IMG/VR virus record: IMGVR_UViG_3300027513_000014 | Coordinates: 1 to 64,000 of that record | Direction: 5' to 3' (one strand) | DNA from: a virus | DNA: 64,000 nucleotides | Part shown: in pieces, positions 45,601 to 52,650 of the stretch | Layout: every line of letters starts with the position of its first letter | Position numbering within the stretch: the first letter of the stretch is position 1 | Notes under the pieces: model-generated | Databases searched by the model: none | Told to the model about the DNA's origin: nothing | Seen by the model: the letters and a program-made list of their open reading frames with translations, nothing else | Made by a program: the position numbers and the translations under genes

Positions 45601-46155
45601 ACTGCCGCTGTGATAGCGATCAAAGACCAAGTGCATTGGGCTTTTGAGAATTCGACCTTCGATCTGCGCGACGGTTATTTGTCCTGGTCGAACCTCGATC
45701 TGTTCCTTTATGCCGGCAAGTTCCGCAATTGCCGGATAAGGACGCCGAGTGCTGTCACCGGGCTTTCCCTGCTCGGCTCCGGCTATGAGACATTGGTCAG
45801 CGAGCAGGGTGATGTCTACACGGGGACCCCTGGCGTCACGGCAGGGACGACCAGCACGACGATCGACATTCAGACCAAGCTGTTCTGGCAACCGAAGCCG
45901 GGGCAAATTCGTATCTACCCTGCCGATGCGGCGACTGCGGTGGTGTGGAACACCAACATGCCATTCGTGGAGTGGCGGAAGAGCGCTCGTCCGATCACTA
46001 CAACGTCCACTGCACTGGGTGGCACGGGGGCTTATTACCAAGGGCCGGATGGCATCAATGAGGACCGTCGCGCGCCTGTGCTGCGGCTGACTTTTGCCTC
46101 TGCGCTAGCGGCATCGCCGTTGAAGATCGGCTGGTCGGCGGCGGTTTCTCCATAG
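42610..46155 (+). CDS. large tail fibre/tailspike (1181 aa)
   Basis: 1181 residues. N-terminal helical attachment region (about 1-80), a very short collagen-like piece (VPGPPGPAGD), a domain with VDNITEMRGLTGLAVGS, then a long beta-helix-like stretch (about 300-850), with an inserted TLTGGTSGATG module, and beta-rich C-terminal domains. Tailspike-type, probably binding or cleaving surface polysaccharide. The largest fibre here. Confidence 0.75.
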   Translation: MTIKTRSQIKSETNTDFPDNTTRLISPADLRGQMDDTVDSALLREDLPGLDVSPSIVTTAGHGTKTLEAWMNDIGTGVPGPPGPAGDVRFVDNITEMRGLTGLAVGSIVYVGPRADQFVVVDKPSLSTDGGTVFIPNSELSAYVEEAIPPAYFVGASGVNVAMEYDLDHTGIDFESVELVLTDGGETIDIWGLHGHLFQPFTTERANCPQLPIIDTGRGKMRDPFAGFTGVKGVDHPAIRTGGALLRYKYATSGLRLKRITGPVFRLSWWPVVAVEEETPGNQTDNTGKICWAANAAALAKAEVVLIENMYHYARCVEWPEGVELRGFGPGLSGFRVMDNAQHTQLLLTSSSDGLAADPAVNPLLKPATRLWSYDSAFLSNSTAFYPASGAKRIRISGIEFDGNLAGNMRFWEQRNKEYAYTYSNQIISLFNATTSAGFSVTNQSSRVIPEGMIVELHNVKMQGYSHLLTGHHFCTFIGTGMLELGEVPAGHWMYFPDGVYEDVRCTGWAVADGLRVRKFIAKSVEFVLYAPPAAFFDQPRTLGYDALVTPFTEGQTLTGGTSGATGLIDDVRALTGTTGNIDLINIVGTFQNNEVITDGLGGSADANGVPAVGGYYLRGIQLISLTENMPQQQLAVNAFNYPELPPYRVIIDNVFVDAMRLDEAPAGKEYMYAIPFLINADNFHVKSGKMRFGQLTSTQTTIVNTQGNVTGGHPYRNQVYENLSIEYSSRKGIQLLATGSTDGGYAGVQFRNITFEARASTHMPGNPAPSGITYLLGLWRFHENTPVEPTPPNYGIAYDGRDFEFSAVTVDATLNGKYIDITPPDPDAPVYRYWFYFAAAPGAGSPPAAGGATLVQVYVASAGATTATVAQAFSLAVAGTIASPAVSAPYLTAATFGTKSVIGAYSHYRSDVKAGYVSGDVTAAAGITTVLRAYHRNYEPSIIAFERFIAADPVYIALMNITEIGPNRDIHFTFKDCVFGAFQVGLILLNANGGLGTAAVIAIKDQVHWAFENSTFDLRDGYLSWSNLDLFLYAGKFRNCRIRTPSAVTGLSLLGSGYETLVSEQGDVYTGTPGVTAGTTSTTIDIQTKLFWQPKPGQIRIYPADAATAVVWNTNMPFVEWRKSARPITTTSTALGGTGAYYQGPDGINEDRRAPVLRLTFASALAASPLKIGWSAAVSP

Positions 46156-46165
46156 AAGCATCACC

Positions 46166-46183
46166 CTAACCTTCAAAGGTAAC
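46166..46183. repeat. degenerate palindrome upstream of HNH gene
   Basis: CTAACCTTCAAAGGTAAC; its AAAGG is well placed as ribosome-binding site for the ATG at 46189. Confidence 0.55.
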
Positions 46184-46188
46184 TTCAC

Positions 46189-46461
46189 ATGCCCAAAGGC
46201 GTTCGCGATCCCAAGTCCCACAGGACCCCCGAACAGATAAAGAAAATGGATCGTGGGTATAACTCACGTCCATCTCAGATCAAAGAGCGCACGGAGAATA
46301 ACCAGGCGCGAGCTATGCTTGCCAAAGAGGGGCTTGTTAGGAAGGGCGATGACAAGGACGTGGATCACATCCGCCCACAACGTTCCGGAGGTTCCAACAA
46401 GCGCTCGAACCTCAGGGCGATCTCCAGGTCAAAGAACCGTGGCTGGCGGGACGGAGTGTGA
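46189..46461 (+). CDS. small HNH endonuclease-like protein
   Basis: 90 residues, very basic. The C-terminal half shows an HNH-type pattern: DVDHIRPQRSGGSNKRSNL then SRSKN, with the His-Asn-Asn spacing of small phage HNH nucleases. N-terminus KGVRDPKSHRTPEQIKKM. Last rightward gene; its end converges with the leftward gene at 46429, overlapping by 33 bp. Confidence 0.75.
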   Translation: MPKGVRDPKSHRTPEQIKKMDRGYNSRPSQIKERTENNQARAMLAKEGLVRKGDDKDVDHIRPQRSGGSNKRSNLRAISRSKNRGWRDGV

Positions 46462-46839
46462 ATTACCGTTTTCGGTAATCCATAAATCTACTGGTTCATA
46501 GCCTCTGGTCCCATATTTTTTATGTTTTTTACGAAACGCTATGCCCAGCGGCTCTAGCCGTTTACTTGCGTGCCATAGTGAAGTTCTAAGCATTATATCG
46601 GAACTGTTTGGCCCGCCATCCGGGTCCTCAAGCCATAGCCAAGCTTCCAGGTGCCTGACGGATAGCTTCATGGGTGATACGAGGATATAAGACACGATCC
46701 TGAACGAGCTTGGCCATAGGTGTGCTATCTGCACATATCCTTGTTCACGCCGACGACTTACCTCATTATGCCGGTAATCGAGATACACCGCATCGCTACC
46801 CGGTGGAGCGCAACGTCCCAGTGTCAATACTACCCTCAT
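46429..46839 (-). CDS. possible winged-helix protein
   Basis: 136 residues, start overlapping the primase-helicase stop (ATGA). Residues about 55-120 (LSVRHLEAWLWLED, then LWHASKRLEPLGIAFRKKH, then RGYEPVDLWI) resemble a winged-helix DNA-binding domain of the OmpR-like or similar kind, with a GYxxVDLW wing. It overlaps the converging HNH gene. A regulator role is inference. Palindrome copy 23 codes for ITENGN near its C-terminus. Confidence 0.55.
   Translation of the reverse strand: MRVVLTLGRCAPPGSDAVYLDYRHNEVSRRREQGYVQIAHLWPSSFRIVSYILVSPMKLSVRHLEAWLWLEDPDGGPNSSDIMLRTSLWHASKRLEPLGIAFRKKHKKYGTRGYEPVDLWITENGNSHSVPPATVL
46462..46479. repeat. dispersed palindrome, copy 23
   Basis: ATTACCGTTTTCGGTAAT, immediately after the HNH stop and in frame in the convergent gene, exactly at the switch of transcription direction. 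Confidence 0.88.
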
Positions 46840-49718
46840 GTCGAAGTTACTTTTTCCGGTAACTGGGCTTTTTCAAACAGATCGTTCACGTCTATCTCGT
46901 CGGTGAAGTCCAGCAAGCTCATTTCGAGCATATAGGTAAGCCCCGGAACGGCATGAGGTGTTCCCCCGCCAATGATGCCGTGTATTATCTTCATGCCATA
47001 TTTGTCCTTGAGCGCCGTCGTGAAAGCGTGACGGGATAGCTCCTTGATGTTCAGCCATTCACCCAGGGCGTTGGAACTGATACGCATGACCTTGTCGTCT
47101 ATCCCTATATGAATGAAAATAGCATCCAGCTTGGAAGTATCCCCCCTGACCTGTATTGACCCCGTAGCGGGTTTTCCTTTACCCTTGTGGACAATGTTAG
47201 TGAACAGCGTGTTACGCGCTCTGTGGGCATTGCAGAAGCTGCTGAGGATGGTTGTGACGTTAATGTCCTGCGTCATGTCCACGGCTTGTGTCTTAAGCTC
47301 TTCGCGCATGGACTTCAGCGTCCTCAGGAGAAATCCCCGCAAGGCTGATTCATCTATGGCCGTAAACCCGAGGCGGTTGGCGACTATAGCACCGACACAC
47401 AAGCACGCTATGACGCTTGTCCATAAACGCTCTTCGTTTTGTGCGTTTACCTCAATGTCCAGAGACTTCTGATAGGCCAGGACTTCTTCCTCCAAAGCAA
47501 GGAAGTTGGTTCCCAGATACTGCGAATACAGCTCGCCTATCTTGCCATGGTTGTCGTCCAGCTTGCCTACCAGCCTAGCCGCATCCGTCTTTGCTATCTG
47601 CCCGGTTCCGTCGCTATGGTCTACCTGTATCTCAAACAGGCGGTATACTCCTGCCGTAGTGGTATTAGTATGTCGTGTCACATAGTCCAGGAGCGAGTAG
47701 TTGCTGGTACTCACCATGATCGTCTGCCATGTGCCTGACTCCCTGCGCTTGGCTTGCGCGTTCATACGGTCTTTCTCCTTCCCATAGGAGATTTGAAACA
47801 CCATGCGGGCGTATTTCCTAGTGTCGTCAGGCTGCAAATCGTCCCAGAAGATGGGGAGACTTCTAAGCTCGCCGATCTTGTTCATTACTGAATTATCAGT
47901 ATCATGGAGCAAATTCTTCGCACGTACAGGATGACCCCACACAGCAAGCGCAGTGTCTAAAGCGGTACTCTTCCCAATCCCGCTTTCGCCAATACAGGAC
48001 ATCATCAGACCACGCATATTGGTGAACCTCACCAATGGGGCTGCGAAAGAACTTGCCAAGATAGCGTTCAAAGCTGGTCTGTTCTGGTTGGTAATCAGCT
48101 TCGCTGCGTCGATCCATGGCTGGACATCCCCGACTGGTGTGTAACTCCTTGCGGTGACAGTATCTGGCGTCTGTGCCACCTTTATGTCAGTGGGCGTGAA
48201 CAGCTTCCCCCCGAATGAGAACCCTTCCATCTTACCGTTGTTGACGTTCCATCCAAATGCTGAGGTGTTCACGACGGCATCCTTTGTTTGCTTCAGGGTC
48301 TGTATCCACGCCACGAGAAACTCTCCTATAGGCTTGTTGTTGTAGTCATAGATTGTTATCCCTTGCCGGCTGAGTTCCCTTCTAAGGTCATTAGTTGCAC
48401 CTACTACCTCGAACGGCAAGTGAATCTGCTCGATTTTTCCCGGCTCTGTCTCGGCTTCGAAATTCAGTATCCATGGATTACGCTGAACCCATCCGTTCCC
48501 TATTGGCGTATTGCACACAACAACTATAACCGGCTCGCCCTCTTTGTTCTTGGTGGATTTTATGATGTATCCGTGCGAGTTACGTGAATAATTAGGAGGC
48601 AAAACGCTTACGATATTCGCCCCTGCTGACGGCATGGGGGGTGGAGCCCGAAGCACAAAATGTAATGGCGTCTTGTCCTTGCTAAGATGAATACACGCCT
48701 CGCACTGTTTTGAACCGTTTCCCTTGAACGTATTACATCTTGGCCACCCCAGGTCTTTCTCGGCGTGTTCACGCAGCACCCTGCTATATTCTTTTTCAGT
48801 TCGCTCCGGGCTATAGGTCGCATATCCCTTGCTCATTATGTGAGCGGCTTCTACACCTTCTTCCAAAAACGTGGCTAAACCCAAAGTATGAAACCACAGC
48901 GGATTAAGGTTATCCCTGCCGTGGGTGTCCACCGTATGCTTGATGAACGGACACACGTCAGCTACCTGCTGCAGCTTGGCTTTGGGTATGGAGTCTATGC
49001 CGGCTGACAAATCATCGTTGGTGGCGGGCGGAAGTAGAGGGAACAGTGGGTTAGTGTCGGCACCATTGGTGTGTGGCCGTGAAGTTAACCGCCCCCCTGC
49101 GTGGGTCGTTACCGGAAACGGTAACAGTGCTTTTTGTATGTCGGCTATGTCGTAGTCAGTATCCGTCAGGACCTTTAGCTCTACGCGCTTCCCACGCTTG
49201 AAATTGGTCGTATCGGGTATGCGAAGAACCCTGGCACTGTCTGTTGTGACTTGCGTATCGCACTTTAGACCAAGCTGGGTTGTAGCCTCAACGAGTGAGC
49301 TTGCGAGCGGGTGCCACTCGTCCAGCGTCAAGGCACGCGAGAATGTCCAGTAAACATGATAGCCGCCACCTGTGTGAACTATCACACTCGGCATCATATG
49401 TGTCTTGGTGACGAAGCTCTTTAAGGCTGTAGAAGTGTCCTGCTCGGACGGGTAATCCTTGAAGTCAAGGTCCATGAACAACGCTTTGAAGAGTATGGCG
49501 TTGTCCCCGTTTCGCTTATGCTGTTCACGTTGCAGACTTTGGCATACATAAACATCAACAGTGTTTGTGCCGTTACCATCAAGGTAACTCAAAGCTTCCG
49601 GGATAGACCGGAAACCCCGTGTGCTTTGTATCGGTGCATGAACAGTTATGAATCCCCCGGCCCCGTTATGGGGCCAGGGAAGTACCTTCGCCAGATATTT
49701 TTCTTGAGCGCTGCTCAT
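46836..49718 (-). CDS. primase-helicase (AEP-type primase plus DUF927-like ATPase)
   Basis: 960 residues. N-terminal primase domain of the archaeo-eukaryotic type: FMDLDF (two metal-binding Asp, about 93), VHTGGGYHVYW with catalytic-type His (about 120), SARVLRIPDTTNFK (about 168). A Cys cluster (CNTFKGNGSKQCEAC, about 335) may bind zinc. The C-terminal half has Walker A GESGIGKST (about 576) and Walker B FWDDLQ, like DUF927/D5-type helicases. Should unwind and prime phage DNA. The ATG has AAAGG 8 nt upstream. Confidence 0.82.
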   Translation of the reverse strand: MSSAQEKYLAKVLPWPHNGAGGFITVHAPIQSTRGFRSIPEALSYLDGNGTNTVDVYVCQSLQREQHKRNGDNAILFKALFMDLDFKDYPSEQDTSTALKSFVTKTHMMPSVIVHTGGGYHVYWTFSRALTLDEWHPLASSLVEATTQLGLKCDTQVTTDSARVLRIPDTTNFKRGKRVELKVLTDTDYDIADIQKALLPFPVTTHAGGRLTSRPHTNGADTNPLFPLLPPATNDDLSAGIDSIPKAKLQQVADVCPFIKHTVDTHGRDNLNPLWFHTLGLATFLEEGVEAAHIMSKGYATYSPERTEKEYSRVLREHAEKDLGWPRCNTFKGNGSKQCEACIHLSKDKTPLHFVLRAPPPMPSAGANIVSVLPPNYSRNSHGYIIKSTKNKEGEPVIVVVCNTPIGNGWVQRNPWILNFEAETEPGKIEQIHLPFEVVGATNDLRRELSRQGITIYDYNNKPIGEFLVAWIQTLKQTKDAVVNTSAFGWNVNNGKMEGFSFGGKLFTPTDIKVAQTPDTVTARSYTPVGDVQPWIDAAKLITNQNRPALNAILASSFAAPLVRFTNMRGLMMSCIGESGIGKSTALDTALAVWGHPVRAKNLLHDTDNSVMNKIGELRSLPIFWDDLQPDDTRKYARMVFQISYGKEKDRMNAQAKRRESGTWQTIMVSTSNYSLLDYVTRHTNTTTAGVYRLFEIQVDHSDGTGQIAKTDAARLVGKLDDNHGKIGELYSQYLGTNFLALEEEVLAYQKSLDIEVNAQNEERLWTSVIACLCVGAIVANRLGFTAIDESALRGFLLRTLKSMREELKTQAVDMTQDINVTTILSSFCNAHRARNTLFTNIVHKGKGKPATGSIQVRGDTSKLDAIFIHIGIDDKVMRISSNALGEWLNIKELSRHAFTTALKDKYGMKIIHGIIGGGTPHAVPGLTYMLEMSLLDFTDEIDVNDLFEKAQLPEKVTST
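46846..46863. repeat. dispersed palindrome, copy 24 (in CDS)
   Basis: GTTACTTTTTCCGGTAAC, in frame as LPEKVT at the C-terminus of the primase-helicase and just upstream of the next ATG. Confidence 0.92.
49108..49125. repeat. dispersed palindrome, copy 25 (in CDS)
   Basis: GTTACCGGAAACGGTAAC inside the primase-helicase gene, read as Leu-Pro-Phe-Pro-Val-Thr between the primase domain and the Cys-cluster region. Confidence 0.92.
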
Positions 49719-49762
49719 GGGAACAGCCTTTATTCATGTGGGTAACGGGTATATGGCTTAAG

Positions 49763-50842
49763 CTAATCTGGCAAAAGCTTAGCCACCATTGCATCCAGCT
49801 CCTGCTCAAAATTCGAAAATGCTTCGCCGTTAGGTTTTGGGCTTGCTTCCGGGGAAGCCGTTAACCCAGAAGGCGGGGTTGGTGCCGTATTGGCAGTTGT
49901 CGCAGTACCAGCGGACTCTGGCATCGTTGCCATAGGAGACGAGGGGGATGCCGTAACGCGGGCTGCCTGTAGAATCGTGGGTTTTGTATTTGGTTCCACA
50001 GGTGGGGCAGATGATACTTGCTGCGATATTGAGGTTGGTTTCGTCCATGTGGTGTCCTTTTCGAAATGTTGCGTCCTTTCGAATACACCGCTAGGAGTTT
50101 CCTGCGCTTCAGCCACGAACTCGATATTTTCCGAAAGGATACGTCGCACCACCGTGTCCGAATCGCGCATCGCTACAACCTGCGCCGCCTCTTCATCGGA
50201 AAGTGGCCGGATGGCAGTAAACTCGAACTTGGGATAGGATTCGCTGATAGCGAATGAGATTCTTGTCCCGAATGAATAATACGGGTAACCCATCCTGTTC
50301 ATCTTGTTGCCAAAGTGCGCAAGCTCCTGCAGGCTTGCAGCAGGAACTCTTAGAAGCATTGGCCCGCCGTATACTTCATTGGCGATATCGTCCAGAGGCA
50401 CGATGGCTAGGCGCTTGTTGTCCTGGCATTCTTTCTTCGCCTTGCCGGTAACCGGCGAGATGACAGCTCCCCATACATTGCGCGGGCATGCGGCACATGT
50501 AGGACTTTGTATGTTCTTGGCAGAGGCTTCCGGCGTCACGCCATTATTGCTGAAGCAATCAGGCGCTGCGTTAGCGCCCTCTGTGTAGCCCGAAGCATAG
50601 TAGATTTTGGAGACGTTGCGGCTTGCCCCGACAACGATGCATTCTATGCTGTTTACAGGCCCTTCGTTATTAGGGCGAAGAAGTTGTTTCTCCTCTCCGC
50701 GATACTTGATGCTCCAGACTTTGCCACGGTATCCGACAATGCCGAACGAGGAGGCAATGCCAGAGGACAGATCGTTTTGCGACGACTGGCTCTGGAAAAT
50801 CTTGGAGATTTGGCTGCTGTTGAACGTAGTGAGGTTACTCAT
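49763..50842 (-). CDS. candidate single-stranded-DNA-binding or recombination protein
   Basis: 359 residues from the ATG at 50840-50842, chosen because GAGAAAGGG lies 9 nt upstream. The core has four spaced Cys residues (DCFSNNG, TCAACPRN, KECQ) as in zinc-containing phage ssDNA-binding proteins, and the C-terminus is a Pro/Thr/Ala-rich tail ending in an acidic patch (EQELDAMV), also typical for SSB. It lies between primase-helicase and other replication genes. The disordered tail shares its DNA with a nested gene (49830-50048). The function is inference. Confidence 0.6.
   Translation of the reverse strand: MSNLTTFNSSQISKIFQSQSSQNDLSSGIASSFGIVGYRGKVWSIKYRGEEKQLLRPNNEGPVNSIECIVVGASRNVSKIYYASGYTEGANAAPDCFSNNGVTPEASAKNIQSPTCAACPRNVWGAVISPVTGKAKKECQDNKRLAIVPLDDIANEVYGGPMLLRVPAASLQELAHFGNKMNRMGYPYYSFGTRISFAISESYPKFEFTAIRPLSDEEAAQVVAMRDSDTVVRRILSENIEFVAEAQETPSGVFERTQHFEKDTTWTKPTSISQQVSSAPPVEPNTKPTILQAARVTASPSSPMATMPESAGTATTANTAPTPPSGLTASPEASPKPNGEAFSNFEQELDAMVAKLLPD
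49830..50048 (-). CDS. nested out-of-frame zinc-ribbon protein (72 aa)
   Basis: 72 residues in a different frame on the same strand, wholly inside the low-complexity tail region of the gene at 49763-50842. It carries CPTCG and CDNCQ, a four-Cys zinc ribbon, with aromatic residues around the second knuckle, very like the separate protein at 52847-53173 (CPRC and CENC). An AAAAGGA ribosome-binding site is 6 nt before the ATG and the start context CACCACATG resembles other leftward genes. A real overprinted gene is likely; the host frame's simple composition supports it. Confidence 0.62.
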   Translation of the reverse strand: MDETNLNIAASIICPTCGTKYKTHDSTGSPRYGIPLVSYGNDARVRWYCDNCQYGTNPAFWVNGFPGSKPKT

Positions 50843-50888
50843 GACATTTGACCCTTTCTCTCTTTTTGGATGGGGTGGGAAACACGTC

Positions 50889-50922
50889 ATTATACCTTCA
50901 TTAAGTTACCAGAAGGTATCTA
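50889..50922 (-). promoter_or_regulatory. promoter with inverted repeat, upstream of the candidate SSB gene
   Basis: Minus-strand TATAAT (50894-50889) lies 46 bp before the start at 50842. The arms ATACCTTC and GAAGGTAT (12-nt loop) form an inverted repeat that overlaps the -10. No good -35 is seen. The arrangement could bind a regulator; on the plus strand the same repeat is followed by TATTTTTTAA and could act as a rightward terminator. Confidence 0.4.
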
Positions 50923-50926
50923 TTTT

Positions 50927-51637
50927 TTAACTACGACGAACGCCTACAACTTGTGTCACAGAGAAGTTGACGCCCGGAGGGGGGTTACCGGTAACGGTAA
51001 CAAAATCCGTGACAGCGGTTTTGTTGGCCCGCTTGTCGATCAGCTCGTATTGCTTGCTTTCCAGGATGTAGTCCCAGAACGCGTTTGGATCAGCTACCGA
51101 CGCTGATGTTCTGCGCGTGGCGTAGACCGTGCCTGAGTTCGTCCGGGCAGACTCGACACCCAGGGAGTTGAGATGATTCAGCAACAAGCCGTTCAAGCCT
51201 TCAAGCGCGTCCTTGTAGGGCTTGATGGCTTCGTCGTGGGCCTTCTCCATGTCTCGGATTTTGTCCCGGATTTGCACGTATTGATCTACGCGCTGGTCGA
51301 TTGTCTTCGGTGCAGGTGTGGGTGCATTCATGGTCTTTTCCTTCTTTGATGTTAACGCGTATACTCTCCGCATTCGTCCATTTTGCAGTCGTTTTCCGCC
51401 GGTATAATATAACCACCCTTTCTCTACCAGCTCGGGCACACGGCTACGGTAGGTGCTGCGATGGTCGTTATAAAAATTCTCCAGATCGAGCTGCGTAGCA
51501 TTCGGCACTGTGCAAAAGAAGTTGATCACTTCCTGATGTAAGATTCTTAGCCGCTCCGAATCAATATGTTCTGCGGCTTCCCGGCTGGTGTCGGGATCAC
51601 TTCGCCGGTAACGATGGTGGGTATCGAAATCAGTCAT
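50927..51637 (-). CDS. winged-helix protein with internal start for a second domain
   Basis: 236 residues. Residues 1-95 look like a winged-helix domain (DPDTSREAAEHI, VPELVEKGWLYYTGGKR). The second part (103-236) is a helical domain (DQRVDQYVQIRDKIRDMEKA) of a type common in phage replication regions. Met103 has a strong ribosome-binding site (GAAGGAAAAGACC-ATG at 51331), so a separate 134-residue product is likely. The first ATG follows a degenerate TIGR repeat rather than a good ribosome-binding site. Palindrome copy 26 codes for VTVTGN near the C-terminus. Confidence 0.65.
   Translation of the reverse strand: MTDFDTHHRYRRSDPDTSREAAEHIDSERLRILHQEVINFFCTVPNATQLDLENFYNDHRSTYRSRVPELVEKGWLYYTGGKRLQNGRMRRVYALTSKKEKTMNAPTPAPKTIDQRVDQYVQIRDKIRDMEKAHDEAIKPYKDALEGLNGLLLNHLNSLGVESARTNSGTVYATRRTSASVADPNAFWDYILESKQYELIDKRANKTAVTDFVTVTGNPPPGVNFSVTQVVGVRRS
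50984..51001. repeat. dispersed palindrome, copy 26 (in CDS)
   Basis: GTTACCGGTAACGGTAAC, in frame within the wHTH gene. Confidence 0.9.
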
Positions 51638-51860
51638 CGCTCTGTGTACTTGGTACTCTCATTGACTCTGGCTCGCTCCATCCTAATGGCGCTCTCCAAA
51701 GGCGTGGCTCGCTCTTCGCAGATGGTTCCCTCGGTAGACATGGCTCGCTCTGCAAGCATTGGTTTTCTCAACTGGCTTGGCTCGCTCATCATTTAGTGGT
51801 TCTCTCTTATGATTTGGCTCGCTCGACGGAACTGGTACTCTCAACCATGTTGGCTTATAT
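51633..51860. repeat. TIGR-like array 1 (downstream of tasA)
   Basis: Two 10-nt repeats alternate on the plus strand with 8-9-nt unique spacers. R1 (TGGTACTCTC and variants) starts at 51651, 51687, 51723, 51760, 51797, 51833; R2 (TGGCTCGCTC, invariant) starts at 51669, 51705, 51741, 51778, 51815. Degenerate R2 copies close the array at 51633 (GTCATCGCTC) and 51851 (TGGCTTATAT, containing the tasA stop). Period 36-37 nt. Spacer pairs around each R1: tgtgtact/attgactc, catcctaa/caaaggcg, ttcgcaga/ggtagaca, tgcaagcat/aactggct, atcatttag/ttatgatt, gacggaac/aaccatgt. Known TIGR arrays give guide RNAs of about 36 nt made of edge repeat, spacer A, loop repeat, spacer B; here R2 fits the edge and R1 the loop. 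Transcribed strand is not determined. Confidence 0.85.
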
Positions 51861-52649
51861 CTTATGCACATGCCCCATATGTACAATAGGGTAAGGCAAC
51901 GGAGGAGCTATCCCGAACTTCTGTTTGAACATCTCTTCGTGCAGATGCGCGAGAAACAGCTTCACAGCATATCGCCGCGCACGCGCATGGATGTGAGCCG
52001 GACTTAATTTCCCACCGGAATAGTGCTTGAACGCATCAGTGTTTTTATCGAACTTCTTAAGCTTCAACGCTTCCGCAGCCTGAGTCGCGAAGAATCCAGC
52101 ATCGTTGCGTTGAATTTCCAACTCCTTGCGCTTCTTGTAAAGCTCCCCATAGAAACAGCTGGGGCGGTTACAGTTCTTCACGAACGACTCACCAGCTTTC
52201 CAGCAAAGCGTTTTCAGCATTGCATTATGGGGCCGCTTCTTGCCCTTGTCCCACTTGCGCGTAGGGTCAAGGCCAGCAAACGCCCAGATGTGCCCCACGG
52301 TAGGTGCCTTAGTGATGTCGATGTGCGCCAGCAAACCGGCGCTGATAACCGGCCCGATGCCGACGATACCGATCAACCATTTGCCCACTGGATGCGCCTC
52401 CACGTAAGACTGCAGCGCGCGTTTCGTCTGGTTCTCCAGTTCTTCCGACTGTGAAGTCAGATGTTCCAGCGTCTCGTGCGGCTCCGTGGGCATGGAACGC
52501 ACCTGACCGGCAGCACGGATGCGCTGACGCTGCATTTGGTAGTAATTATCTACTAGGAATCTCGCCTGCGCGGCAGTCATGGTGGCAGCGGCTTTGCGTA
52601 GATCGCGGGTGAGTTTTGCTACGCTAACCCAGGTGTCCTCGATTTCCAT
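51855..52649 (-). CDS. tasA: TasA-type Nop-domain protein (IS110 C-terminal-domain-like)
   Basis: 264 residues from the ATG at 52647-52649, chosen over the upstream GTG because AAGGGAG lies 8 nt before it. N-terminal helical region (about 1-85), then GIVGIGPVISAGLLAHI (about 94-110), HIWAFAGLDP, KKRPHNAMLKTLCWKAG, and a helical C-terminus. This is the pattern of the Transposase_20 (C-terminal) domain of IS110/IS116 elements, related to Nop domains that bind kink-turn RNA. The N-terminal RuvC-like DEDD nuclease domain of IS110 and any HNH motif are missing, as in TasA proteins. Arrays of short repeats flank it on both sides and their terminal repeats run into its start and stop regions. Expected to bind array RNAs and target DNA without cutting. 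Often annotated as a transposase, which the context argues against. Confidence 0.82.
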   Translation of the reverse strand: MEIEDTWVSVAKLTRDLRKAAATMTAAQARFLVDNYYQMQRQRIRAAGQVRSMPTEPHETLEHLTSQSEELENQTKRALQSYVEAHPVGKWLIGIVGIGPVISAGLLAHIDITKAPTVGHIWAFAGLDPTRKWDKGKKRPHNAMLKTLCWKAGESFVKNCNRPSCFYGELYKKRKELEIQRNDAGFFATQAAEALKLKKFDKNTDAFKHYSGGKLSPAHIHARARRYAVKLFLAHLHEEMFKQKFGIAPPLPYPIVHMGHVHKI

Positions 52650-52650
52650 T

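Noticed and set aside
44935-46041. Leftward 368-codon open frame opposite the 1181-residue fibre
   Set aside because: Antisense to a strongly supported fibre gene; Arg/His/Gly-rich composition typical of shadow frames.
49572-49588. GTTACC-N5-GGTAAC in the primase domain as another palindrome copy
   Set aside because: Spacer is 5 rather than 6 nt, so the half sites would be out of register; probably chance.
50444-50456. GCCGGTAACCGGC palindrome
   Set aside because: The half sites are inverted relative to the dispersed motif (GGTAACC centre), so it is a different sequence.
51855-52649. IS110-family transposase / insertion sequence
   Set aside because: The protein lacks the N-terminal DEDD nuclease domain, there are no element ends or target duplications, and ordered repeat arrays flank it on both sides.
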